Shown piece after piece: positions 25,749 to 33,612 of a DNA stretch of 64,000 nucleotides. How positions within the stretch are numbered: position 1 is the stretch's first letter; each line of letters starts with the position of its first letter. This DNA comes from an uncultured Caulobacter sp. (lineage in GTDB: Bacteria > Pseudomonadota > Alphaproteobacteria > Caulobacterales > Caulobacteraceae): contig NZ_CAMQSF010000014.1 of NCBI RefSeq assembly GCF_947036865.1, positions 20,574-84,573 of the forward strand, read 5' to 3'. Position numbers and translations under genes: made by a program. The notes beneath the pieces were generated by a model, which saw nothing but the letters and a program-made list of their open reading frames with translations, made no database searches and was not told the origin of the DNA.

Positions 25749-26708
25749 CTAGGGACGCAGGACCGTCGCGCCCTGATAGCCCAGCGACTCCACGCGATCC
25801 CGCAGACTCCAGGCCTCGCCCTCGTTGGGACCGGCGGCGACCGTGACGCGATAGAGCGTGCCGCCCGGACGTTCGATCGCGTCGATCGAGGCGCGGCCGG
25901 CGCTGGCCAGCTGACGCACGGCCTTTTCGGCGTTTTCGCGGTTCGAAAACGAGCCGGCCTGGATGCGGAAAGCGGGCTTGGCGCTGGCCAGGATCGGGTC
26001 GGGCGGATTGATCTCCGGGGCGGCGGGAACGGCCGGCGCGGCCCACTCCGGCTCGCGACGCGGCGGCAGAACCTGCACGCGCTGCGGCGGCTCGCGGATA
26101 TCGTCGAAGCTGCGCGGCGCGGTCTCGGCGCGGACATACTGGCGCGGCGCCTCGAAGACGCTCTTGGGAGCCGGGCCGACATACTTGACCCGCACCCGGG
26201 CCACGCCCTGGCGGTAGTAGCCCAGTTGCTGGGCGGCGGCTTTCGAAAGATCGATGACCCGATCGCCGACGAACGGCCCGCGATCATTGACCCGCACGAT
26301 CATCTTCCTGCCGTTGTCGAGATTGGTCACCTCGACCAGGCTGGGCAGCGGCAAGGTCTTGTGAGCGGCCGACGGGACGTCCATGTCGAACATCTCGCCA
26401 TTGGCCGTGCGGCGGTTGTGGAATTGCTCGCCGTACCAGGAGCCGACACCGGTGACGTTGTAGTCCTTGTCTTCGTGAGGATAGTACCAGACGCCATTGA
26501 TCTGATAGGGCTTTTCCGTGCCGCGCAAGGGCTTGCCGTCGCGACCGACCGTCGAGCCGGCGCGCGGCGCCGCGCCCGTGCTGGTCGACGCCATCGGACG
26601 ACCGACCTCGTATTTGGGCGTGGCGCAGGCGGCCAGGCTCGCCGCCGCCAGGGCCATCAGGCCGAGGTTGCGCGCGATCCGCCACACCTGTTCGAAACCC
26701 CGGTTCAT
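25749..26708 (-). CDS. rlpA: RlpA septal-ring lytic transglycosylase family lipoprotein
   Basis: An envelope lipoprotein of 319 residues. The signal peptide ends in the lipobox AAAC (LAAASLAACATP). The double-psi beta-barrel domain covers about residues 80-165 (VGSWYGEQFHNRRTANGE, VRVNDRGPF), including the conserved catalytic-type residues. A C-terminal SPOR domain (about 245-319, AFRIQAGSFSNRENAEKAV) binds denuded septal peptidoglycan. ATG 26708 gives the normal signal peptide. It lies upstream of tmk on the same strand. Confidence 0.92.
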   Translation of the reverse strand: MNRGFEQVWRIARNLGLMALAAASLAACATPKYEVGRPMASTSTGAAPRAGSTVGRDGKPLRGTEKPYQINGVWYYPHEDKDYNVTGVGSWYGEQFHNRRTANGEMFDMDVPSAAHKTLPLPSLVEVTNLDNGRKMIVRVNDRGPFVGDRVIDLSKAAAQQLGYYRQGVARVRVKYVGPAPKSVFEAPRQYVRAETAPRSFDDIREPPQRVQVLPPRREPEWAAPAVPAAPEINPPDPILASAKPAFRIQAGSFSNRENAEKAVRQLASAGRASIDAIERPGGTLYRVTVAAGPNEGEAWSLRDRVESLGYQGATVLRP

Positions 26709-26812
26709 CCGCGAAACATCCAGACGGGTCCGCCCCTTCCGAGCGGGCAACATCGCAGGTTTGTTTTGAAGTCTGGTTAAGCACCGGACGCGCTGATATA
26801 GCCGCCGGTTCC

Positions 26813-26902
26813 GGACAGGTGGCCGAGTGGTTTAAGGCAGCGGTCTTGAAAACCGCCGTAGGTGGAAGCCTACCGTGGGTTCGAATCCCACCCTGTCCGC
26901 CA
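26813..26902 (+). tRNA. tRNA-Ser (UGA)
   Basis: A 90-base class II tRNA. The acceptor stem GGACAGG pairs with CCTGTCC, followed by G and an encoded CCA (26900-26902). The D-arm is GGCCGAGTGGTTTAAGGC, the anticodon loop CTTGAAA gives anticodon TGA, there is a long serine-type variable arm (around GTAGGTGGAAGCCTAC), and the T-loop is TTCGAAT. It is divergent from rlpA and 37 bases upstream of the next gene. Confidence 0.97.
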
Positions 26903-26939
26903 GCCGCTGGGCGATCGGAAAAACCCTTTCAGGACAAGC

Positions 26940-27854
26940 ATGCCGGCTTCACGTTCCGCGCTCTATGGCCAAGCCGACCACGACCTGGCGCCGTCCGCGC
27001 CGGACGCCGCGCAGCTGTCGCCGCTGGTGCTCGGCTCGACCGACATCGCGTCGGCCCCGGACGAATCCTTTGACGCCGTGACCGTCCGCGCCCCGGCCGG
27101 CGCGGCGGAGCGGCGTTATGTCCTGGCGCACGCCCTACGCGTTCTGACGCCCGGCGGCCGGATGACGGCCTTCGCGCCGAAGGACCGGGGCGGCCTGCGC
27201 CTGCGCAAGGAGCTCGAAGCCCTGGGTTGCGAGGTCGGCGAAAGCGCGCGGCGGCACAATCGTATCTGCCTCGTCGTGCGACCGTCCGCGATCAAGGGCC
27301 TCGAAGAAGCCCTCGCGGCCGGCGCGCCGCGCCAGATCGCCGAGAACGGTCTCTGGACCCAACCGGGCGTCTTCAGCTGGGACCGCCTCGACGCCGGAAC
27401 CAACGCCCTGCTGCAAGTGCTGCCGCCGTTTTCCGGCGTCGGGGCCGATTTCGGCGCGGGCATCGGCCTTCTGGCGCTGAACGTCCTGGCCTCGCCGAAG
27501 GTGACCAAGCTGACCCTGGTCGAGCTCGATCGCCGGGCGCTGGAGCTTTCGAAGCGCAACATCGCCGATCCGCGCGCCGCCTTCGTCTGGGGCGATGTGC
27601 GCCAGAACGCCGGCGGCCTGGAAGGCCTCGACTTCGTGGTCAGCAATCCGCCGTTCCACGAGGGCGGCGGCGAGGACAAGGCATTGGGCCAAGCCTTCAT
27701 CCGCGCGGCGGCCGAGGCCCTGCGCAAGGGCGGGAGCCTGTGGATCGTGGCCAACCGACACCTGCCGTACGAGGCGATCCTGGCCGAGAGCTTCGCCAAG
27801 GTCCGGCTGGTCGGGGAAGGCGGCGGCTACAAGGTCTTCGAGGCGCGCAAATGA
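26940..27854 (+). CDS. RsmC-like rRNA (guanine-N2) methyltransferase
   Basis: A class I methyltransferase of 304 residues. It has an RsmC-type two-domain layout: an N-terminal degenerate domain (to about 155) and a C-terminal catalytic domain with FGAGIGLLAL (SAM motif I) and NPPFHEGG (the catalytic NPPF motif of N2-guanine methyltransferases). The likely target is G1207 or a similar position in 16S rRNA. ATG 26940 follows AGGACA; the frame upstream runs into tRNA-Ser. It overlaps the next gene by ATGA, suggesting an rRNA-modification operon. Confidence 0.85.
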   Translation: MPASRSALYGQADHDLAPSAPDAAQLSPLVLGSTDIASAPDESFDAVTVRAPAGAAERRYVLAHALRVLTPGGRMTAFAPKDRGGLRLRKELEALGCEVGESARRHNRICLVVRPSAIKGLEEALAAGAPRQIAENGLWTQPGVFSWDRLDAGTNALLQVLPPFSGVGADFGAGIGLLALNVLASPKVTKLTLVELDRRALELSKRNIADPRAAFVWGDVRQNAGGLEGLDFVVSNPPFHEGGGEDKALGQAFIRAAAEALRKGGSLWIVANRHLPYEAILAESFAKVRLVGEGGGYKVFEARK

Positions 27855-28591
27855 GCAAGGCGCTGATGGCGCGCCTCGACCGGCTGCTGGCCAATCTGGG
27901 CTATGGCAGCCGCAAGGAGGTCCAGGCGCTGGTCAGCGCCGGCAAGGTCGTGCTGGACGGCGCGGTGCTGAAGGACGCCGGGGCGCGGATCGCGGTCGAC
28001 GCCACCCTGCCCGACCGCATGACGATCCGGGGCGCGCCGGTCGACCCGCCGGCCCCGCTGGTGCTGATCATGCACAAGCCCCTGGGCGTCGTATGCTCGC
28101 ACAAGGAGGACGGCGAGAAGATCTACGACCTGCTGCCCCGCCGGTGGCGGTTGCGCGATCCCGGGCTCTCGACCGTCGGCCGGCTGGACAAGGAGACCAG
28201 CGGCCTGATCCTCATCACCGACGACGGCGACTTCCTGCACCGGGTGATCTCGCCCAAGCGCCACGTGCCGAAGACCTATCTGGCGACCCTGGATCGGCCG
28301 CTGAGCGGCGCCGAGGGCGACATCTTCGCCGCCGGGACCCTGATGCTCGAGGGCGAGGACAAGCCGCTGCTGCCGGCCAAGCTCGACGTCGTCGATGCGA
28401 CGACCGCCCGGCTGACGATCACCGAGGGCCGCTATCATCAGGTCCGGCGGATGTTCGCCGCCGTCGGCAATCACGTGGTCGCGCTGCATCGCGAGCGGAT
28501 CGGCGGCCTCGGACTGCCCGCCGATCTGGAGCCGGGTCAGCACCGTATTCTCCCGGCGGCCGAGGCCGAGGGGGTGTTCGCCGATGACTGA
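27851..28591 (+). CDS. 16S rRNA pseudouridine synthase, RsuA family
   Basis: A 246-residue pseudouridine synthase. An N-terminal S4 RNA-binding domain (residues 6-60, RLDRLLANLGYGSRKEVQAL) is followed by the catalytic domain with the aspartate motif STVGRLDKETSGLILITDDG and the family signature GRYHQVRRMFAAVGNHV. RsuA converts U516 of 16S rRNA to pseudouridine. It is coupled to both neighbours: ATGA with the methyltransferase and an 8-base overlap with the TusA-like gene. Confidence 0.9.
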   Translation: MSKALMARLDRLLANLGYGSRKEVQALVSAGKVVLDGAVLKDAGARIAVDATLPDRMTIRGAPVDPPAPLVLIMHKPLGVVCSHKEDGEKIYDLLPRRWRLRDPGLSTVGRLDKETSGLILITDDGDFLHRVISPKRHVPKTYLATLDRPLSGAEGDIFAAGTLMLEGEDKPLLPAKLDVVDATTARLTITEGRYHQVRRMFAAVGNHVVALHRERIGGLGLPADLEPGQHRILPAAEAEGVFADD

Positions 28592-28826
28592 CCCCATCCT
28601 CGTCGACGCGCGCGGACACCATTGTCCTGTGCCGACCCTGAAGCTGCGCAAGGCGCATGAGGCGGCGACTCCAGGGACGGAACTCGTGCTGCTGGCCACG
28701 GATCCGATGGCGCGGATCGACGTGCCGCATTTCGCCGGTCAGATCGGCGCGACGGTGCTCGAGATCGCCGATCAGGACGGCGGCGTCATTCGGTTTCGTA
28801 TTCGGAAGGCGCCTTCAGCGGAATAG
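28584..28826 (+). CDS. TusA-family sulfurtransferase-like protein
   Basis: An 80-residue protein with the TusA/SirA signature: HHCPVPTLKLRKA, containing the CPxP motif with the persulfide-carrying cysteine. TusA proteins relay sulfur for tRNA thiolation and cofactor synthesis. It starts inside rsuA (8-base overlap), so it is translated from the same mRNA. Its 3' end overlaps the convergent BrkB-like gene by 41 bases. Confidence 0.87.
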   Translation: MTDPILVDARGHHCPVPTLKLRKAHEAATPGTELVLLATDPMARIDVPHFAGQIGATVLEIADQDGGVIRFRIRKAPSAE

Positions 28827-29769
28827 GCCGGGGTCCCGAGAGCAGCGCCCGGGGCCGCTCGTCCAGCGCGATCTCGACCTCGGTGGCCAGGGCCCCGCCG
28901 AAGAAGATGGCGTTGACGCTCCAAGACAGCCAGATCAGGAACACGATCACCGCCGAGATCGAACCGTAGGTCGCGCCCAGGTGCACGACCTTCTCGACAT
29001 AGAAGGCGCTGGCCCAGGACATGAAGACGCACAGGGCCGCCGCCGCCACGCCGCCGGAGATCGAGGCGCGCCAGCCGACCGGTTCTCGCGACATGGCGTA
29101 GCGGTAGACCAGACTCATGCCGACCACGATGCCGAAGCTGGCCCAGGTCCATTCGGACTGGATCCAGGACACGCCCGCCAACGGCCGCAGGTCCAGGGCG
29201 GAGCCGAGCACTCGCAGGGTCACGAAAATCCCCGACATCACGAACAGCAGGCCGAAGGCGGCGATCAGGACCAGCAACGCCATCAGGTTGAAGCCGAAGA
29301 AGCCGCGCTGGTTCTCTTCGTCGTGAATGAACGAGAGGCCCGCCAGCAGCGCCTTGAATCCGCGATGGGCGGCGTAGGCGCCGACGATCAGCACGACGCC
29401 GCTCTGCAGGGAGACGGTCTGGCCCGGCGCGTGGGCCAGCCTGGCGAACTCGTCCTGGAACATCGAGCGCGCGGCCGACGGGATCAACTCGGCCATCCGG
29501 GCGGCCTGGCGCGCGGCGGTCTCGGGCGTCAGGAAGAAGCTGTAGAGGCCGATCATGATCGCCAGCCCCGGAAACACGGCCAGCAGGGCGAAGAACGAGG
29601 CGCCGCCGACGTAGAGCATGACGTCGCGGCCCCACAGACGCGCCAGCGCCAAGCCGAGTACGCGGAGGATCTCGCGAGCCCAATGCATCGGATCAAGGTC
29701 CAGGTCGCGCCAACGGATGCGGGAATCTTGCATCCGCCGGACCATGGCGACCCGCGCCTCCGGAGTCAA
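28786..29769 (-). CDS. YihY/BrkB-family inner-membrane protein
   Basis: A 327-residue polytopic protein of the YihY/virulence factor BrkB family (once misnamed RNase BN). Six hydrophobic spans are visible, with the typical GGASFFALLAVFPGLAIMIG, YGSISAVIVFLIWLSWSVN and FGGALATEVE motifs. The N-terminal 40 residues are soluble. The family may be a transporter, but its biochemical role is unsettled. It overlaps tusA tail-to-tail. Confidence 0.9.
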   Translation of the reverse strand: MTPEARVAMVRRMQDSRIRWRDLDLDPMHWAREILRVLGLALARLWGRDVMLYVGGASFFALLAVFPGLAIMIGLYSFFLTPETAARQAARMAELIPSAARSMFQDEFARLAHAPGQTVSLQSGVVLIVGAYAAHRGFKALLAGLSFIHDEENQRGFFGFNLMALLVLIAAFGLLFVMSGIFVTLRVLGSALDLRPLAGVSWIQSEWTWASFGIVVGMSLVYRYAMSREPVGWRASISGGVAAAALCVFMSWASAFYVEKVVHLGATYGSISAVIVFLIWLSWSVNAIFFGGALATEVEIALDERPRALLSGPRPIPLKAPSEYETE

Positions 29770-29919
29770 AGACGCGCCGCCTCGGATGAGGCGACGCGTC
29801 TCCGCAGGACGTGCCTGTGAACCGATCGCCGCATCGAGGGACGGATGGCGCGACGACCGATCGACCCTCGCAAGCTAGGACCCGGCGGCTGAACCGGACC
29901 TGAACGCATTCATCATGTT

Positions 29920-31047
29920 TCAGAGCGCGCCGGAGGCCTTCAGGGCCGCGATCGCGTCGACCGAGAAGCCCCAGTCGCCCAAGGCCTCGTCGTTATGCGC
30001 GCCGATCTTCGGCGGCGGACCCTGGATCGCGCCCGGCGTGGCCGAGAAGCGCGGAGCCGGCGCCGGCTGGGTCACCCCCGCCACCTCGACGAAGGTCTGT
30101 CGCGCGGCGTTGTGGGCGTGGCCCGGCGCCTCGTCCATGGTCAGGACCGGCGCGAAACAGACGTCGGTGGCGTCCATGATCGCGCACCATTCGTCGCGGG
30201 ACTTGGTCCGGATCACGGCGGCCAGCTTATCGCGAAGTTCCGGCCACTCCTCGCGGCTCATCTGATGCTGGAACTGCGGGTCGGAAATGCCCGTCTTTTC
30301 CAGCAGAAGCAGGTAGAACTGAGGCTCGATCGAGCCGATCGAGATCCACTTGCCGTCGGCGCATTCGTAGGTGTCGTAGAAGTGGGCGCCGCCGTCGAGC
30401 AGGTTGCTCCGACGGCCTTCGTTCCACATGCCGCCGGCCTTGAATCCGTAGAACATCGCCATCAGCGAGGCCGCGCCGTCGCTCATGGCGCAGTCGATCA
30501 CCTGGCCCTGCCCCGTGGCGCGGGCGTGGATCACGCCGGCCAGCAGGCCGAACGCCAGATAGAGCGCCCCGCCGCCGAAATCGCCGACCAGATTCAGCGG
30601 CGGCACCGGCTTGTCGGTCGTGCCGATCGCGTGCAGCGCGCCGGTGATGGCGATGTAGTTCATGTCGTGACCCGCCGCCTTGGCGTAGGGTCCCGTCTGT
30701 CCCCAGCCGGTCATGCGGCCGTAGACGAGCTTCGGGTTGCGGGCCAGCACGACCTCCGGCCCCAGGCCCAGCCGCTCCATCACGCCTGGACGGAAGCCCT
30801 CGATCAGGCCGTCGGCGCTTTCCAGCAGCTTCAAGCAGGTCTCGATCGCCTCGGGATGCTTGAGATCCAGCGCCACCGAGCGGCGGCCGCGCGCGGTGAC
30901 GTCGGCCGGCGAACCGCGGCCCTGGCCCTTGCGGTCGATCCTGACCACGTCTGCGCCGAGATCCGACAGCAGCATGCCGCAGAACGGCCCCGGACCGATG
31001 CCGGCGAACTCGACGATCCTCAGCCCCGAAAGCGGCCCCTGGCCCAT
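29920..31047 (-). CDS. CaiB/BaiF (alpha-methylacyl-CoA racemase type) CoA transferase
   Basis: A 375-residue family III CoA-transferase fold enzyme. The N-terminus [20 protein letters not shown] and the block [17 protein letters not shown], with [16 protein letters not shown], closely match alpha-methylacyl-CoA racemase (AMACR). The H-D pair in GHDMNY corresponds to the racemase catalytic residues. It probably epimerises 2-methyl-branched acyl-CoAs for beta-oxidation. ATG 31047 follows GGGAGA; upstream in-frame codons are unlikely to be coding. Confidence 0.88.
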   Translation of the reverse strand: MGQGPLSGLRIVEFAGIGPGPFCGMLLSDLGADVVRIDRKGQGRGSPADVTARGRRSVALDLKHPEAIETCLKLLESADGLIEGFRPGVMERLGLGPEVVLARNPKLVYGRMTGWGQTGPYAKAAGHDMNYIAITGALHAIGTTDKPVPPLNLVGDFGGGALYLAFGLLAGVIHARATGQGQVIDCAMSDGAASLMAMFYGFKAGGMWNEGRRSNLLDGGAHFYDTYECADGKWISIGSIEPQFYLLLLEKTGISDPQFQHQMSREEWPELRDKLAAVIRTKSRDEWCAIMDATDVCFAPVLTMDEAPGHAHNAARQTFVEVAGVTQPAPAPRFSATPGAIQGPPPKIGAHNDEALGDWGFSVDAIAALKASGAL

Positions 31048-31186
31048 GACGCGATCTCCCCGAATGCTCTCTTTGGGCGGCCGAACCGGCCGAACCATGG
31101 TCACTAGAGCGACCCTGACGTTCGGTCAGGCAAGCCCCAAGGCGCGCGGCGTGGATTTCCTCGCCTGACCGCGACGTTGCGCGGCT

Positions 31187-31213
31187 TTGACGGCGCGAAC
31201 CCTCTGCTATGTT
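31187..31213 (+). promoter_or_regulatory. Caulobacter-type housekeeping promoter for popA
   Basis: TTGACGG at 31187-31193, a 12-base spacer, then GCTATGTT at 31206-31213. This fits the Caulobacter sigma-73 consensus TTGACGS-N10-14-GCTANAWC almost perfectly in the -35 and at 6 of 8 positions in the -10. It lies 63 bases before the TTG start, and downstream of the first codon of the longer open frame, which supports the internal start. Confidence 0.65.
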
Positions 31214-31275
31214 GCGACGTCGAATCTCGATCCTGGCGTGGGCATGGCCCGGCGAGATTTCGGGCGGAGGTTGGT

Positions 31276-32601
31276 TTGGCGGTTGACGCCCGGATTCTGA
31301 TCGTGGCGCGAGACGATGTTCGCGCGGGACCGCTGGCCGAGGGGCTGGACCGGCTGGGCTGGCGCACCATCACCGCGCGCGGGCCCTACGCCGCGCTCGC
31401 CGCCCTGGGCGACCTGCCGATCGAGGCGGTGATCGTCGACCTGGCCAGCGCCGGTCCCGAAACCCAGACCCTGGCGCGTCGCCTCAAGGCCGCCGTCGCG
31501 CCGCGCCGCCTGCCGGTGATCGCGATCGGCGAACCGCACCACGACTATCGCAACCAGGCCTTCGACCTGACCCTTTCGCCGCCGCTGCACCCCTCCCAGG
31601 CCGCCCTGCGCCTGGAGACCCTGGTGCGCACCGCCATCGCCGAGGAAGAGTTCGAGCTGCGTCTCGAGACCTTCGGCGAGCGCGGCCGTCGGCTGGACCT
31701 GCCCGAGCCGCTCGACGCGCCGTTCCGGGTTCTGGCGGTCGGCGAACCCGCGCCCCAGTTCCTGGCCCTGTCCAACGCCCTGCAGGCCAGCGGCGCCGAG
31801 GTTGTCGGCGCCTTCACGGCCTATACGGCCTTCGACTATCTGCACGAGCGCCCGTTCGACGCCGTCGTCCTGTGGGCCGGCGACAGCCAGCAGGAGGCGC
31901 TGTCGATCGCCGCCGGCATGCGCCGCAACACCCGCCTCTTCCACATCCCGGCCCTGCTCTACCTGAAGGCCGAGAGCTATGTGACCATGGCGGAGGCCTT
32001 CCATCGCGGCGTGTCCGACGTCGCCTCGCCCGAGACGCCCGAGGTCGAGACCGCCCTCCGCGTCATCGAGCTGGCGCGGAGCTTCCGGCGCGGCGAAGCC
32101 ATTCGCGGCGCGCTGGAAAAGGCCCGCAGCTCGGGCCTGATGGACGCCGCCACGGGCCTCTTCACCCGCGACCTGTTCGCCGCGCACCTGGCGCGGCTGG
32201 CCAGCGCGGCCCGCGAACGGGCCAGGCCGCTGTCGATCTGCGTGCTGCGCATCGCCGACAAGCCCGAGACCGTCTGGGCCCGGCAGAACGGCTGGCTGGA
32301 CCGCGCCATCCCGCAGATCGGCTCGATGGTGGGGCGGCTGGTCCGGGTCGAGGATACGCCGGCGCGACTGGCCACCGAGGTCTTCGCCCTGGCCCTGCCG
32401 GCGACCCATGAGAGCGCCGCCCGCGCCGCCGCCGAGCGCATCGCGGCGGTGATCGGCTGCACCGCCTTCGACGCCGGCGAGGATCGCGCGCCGTTCGTCT
32501 GCGAATTCGATATCGGCGTGGCCGAGGTCCAGCCGGGCGAAGGCGCGGTCAAGGCGCTCGAGCGCGCGGCGGCCAGCGCCCTCAAGCGCGAGGCCGGCTG
32601 A
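31276..32601 (+). CDS. popA: PopA, c-di-GMP effector with degenerate GGDEF domain
   Basis: A 441-residue protein with two receiver-like domains (about 1-115 and 135-250) and a C-terminal GGDEF domain (about 275-441). The diguanylate cyclase A-site GGEEF is replaced by ATEVF (366-370), so it cannot make c-di-GMP. The inhibitory I-site RVED (357-360) is intact; R357 is the residue known to bind c-di-GMP in Caulobacter PopA, which delivers CtrA to ClpXP at the cell pole. TTG 31276 follows GGAGG by 5 bases, and this numbering agrees with the known residue number. Confidence 0.92.
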   Translation: MAVDARILIVARDDVRAGPLAEGLDRLGWRTITARGPYAALAALGDLPIEAVIVDLASAGPETQTLARRLKAAVAPRRLPVIAIGEPHHDYRNQAFDLTLSPPLHPSQAALRLETLVRTAIAEEEFELRLETFGERGRRLDLPEPLDAPFRVLAVGEPAPQFLALSNALQASGAEVVGAFTAYTAFDYLHERPFDAVVLWAGDSQQEALSIAAGMRRNTRLFHIPALLYLKAESYVTMAEAFHRGVSDVASPETPEVETALRVIELARSFRRGEAIRGALEKARSSGLMDAATGLFTRDLFAAHLARLASAARERARPLSICVLRIADKPETVWARQNGWLDRAIPQIGSMVGRLVRVEDTPARLATEVFALALPATHESAARAAAERIAAVIGCTAFDAGEDRAPFVCEFDIGVAEVQPGEGAVKALERAAASALKREAG

Positions 32602-32685
32602 CGTTCGGTCACGCTTGGGCGCTAGGTCCGTGGCCCCTATATGTAACCTGTCCAGTAGCGGACTCGGTTGCGGAAGGAGGCCCCG

Positions 32686-33330
32686 ATGGCCCAGGCCATG
32701 ATCATCGACGTGGTGGCCGACGTCGTCTGCCCCTGGTGCTATCTCGGCTGGCGACGGCTGAAATCGGCGCTGGCGCTTCGCCCCGACCTGAAGGCTCAGC
32801 TGGTCTGGCGCCCTTATCAGCTTGATCCGACCCTTCCCGAGGCGGGCGTCGATCGCAAGGCCTACATGGCCCAGAAGTTCCGGGATCCCGACAAGCTGAA
32901 GGCCGTCCACGCCGCCTTGGTCGAGGGCGGCGCCGAGGAAGGCATCACCTTCGATTTCGACGCGATCGCGCTGTCGCCGAACACCAACGCGGCCCATCGC
33001 CTGATCCGTTGGGCCCTGACGGCCGGTGTTCAGGACCAGGTGGTCGAGGCGCTGTTCGCCGCCTATTTCACCCGAGGTCTGGACATCGGCGATCCCATCG
33101 TCCTGGCCGATATCGCCGAGGCCGCGGGCATGGAACGGCTGGTGGTCCTGCAGCTGCTGTCGGAAGGCGCCGACAGGGAGGCCGTCACCCGCGAGCACGC
33201 CATGGCGGTGCAGGGCGGCGTGACCGGGGTGCCGTTCACGATCTTCGCCGGCAAGGTCGCGGTGGTCGGGGCCGAGGCGCCCGAGCGCATCGTCGAGGCG
33301 ATCGACCAAGCCCTCACCGCCAGCGCGTGA
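32686..33330 (+). CDS. DsbA/FrnE-family thiol oxidoreductase
   Basis: A 214-residue thioredoxin-fold protein with the active-site CPWC (VVCPWCYLGWRRL) near residue 15, an inserted helical domain, and the cis-proline loop GVTGVPFTIF. It lacks a signal peptide, as usual for the FrnE / 2-hydroxychromene-2-carboxylate isomerase-like DsbA group, so it is cytoplasmic. ATG 32686 has AAGGAGG upstream. It stands alone behind popA and ends right at a pentanucleotide tandem repeat. Confidence 0.9.
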   Translation: MAQAMIIDVVADVVCPWCYLGWRRLKSALALRPDLKAQLVWRPYQLDPTLPEAGVDRKAYMAQKFRDPDKLKAVHAALVEGGAEEGITFDFDAIALSPNTNAAHRLIRWALTAGVQDQVVEALFAAYFTRGLDIGDPIVLADIAEAAGMERLVVLQLLSEGADREAVTREHAMAVQGGVTGVPFTIFAGKVAVVGAEAPERIVEAIDQALTASA

Positions 33331-33367
33331 CGAGCCGAGCCGAGCCGAGCCGAGCCGAGCCGAGCCG
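33331..33367. repeat. Pentanucleotide tandem repeat (CGAGC)n
   Basis: The unit CGAGC is repeated about 7.4 times without mismatch, beginning at the base after the TGA of the DsbA-family gene. Such a perfect short tandem repeat is prone to slippage. It is the only one of its kind that I noticed in the window. Confidence 0.95.
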
Positions 33368-33444
33368 GCGAAGGCTTGGGCGCGACAAATCCGTCAACGC
33401 CCTTGCTTTTTTTGTCCGGACCAGCCCATAAGCCTGGTCATCGA

Positions 33445-33488
33445 AGCCCCCTTGACGTCGCCTCGGCGCCGGAAGGGGGCTATTTTTG
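33445..33488 (+). terminator. Hairpin with T-run between the DsbA-family gene and the helicase
   Basis: AGCCCCCTT (33445-33453) pairs perfectly with AAGGGGGCT (33473-33481), and a T-run (33483-33487) follows. It is 115 bases after the DsbA-family stop and 125 bases before the helicase start. It can be a terminator of the upstream unit or, if the helicase promoter lies before it, a leader attenuator. Confidence 0.75.
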
Positions 33489-33612
33489 TTGGAATTGACC
33501 AAGAAGCGGTCCGAGGCGAGCGTCGCGACCCTCCAGGCAAGGGGCCCGATTTGGTCATTGGCGCGAGCCGCGCGTGTTTGTGTGCGCGGTCGCAGACGTG
33601 AACTGGACCCAT

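Noticed and set aside
31276..32601. Active diguanylate cyclase or PleD-like response regulator
   Set aside because: The GGEEF motif is replaced by ATEVF, so catalysis is not possible; the receptor reading fits better.
31207..33309. A 700-codon minus-strand frame across popA and the DsbA-family gene
   Set aside because: It spans two clearly real plus-strand genes and their promoter; no domain can be seen in it.
33331..33367. Direct repeats as a CRISPR array
   Set aside because: A contiguous 5-base tandem repeat with no spacers and no cas genes nearby.
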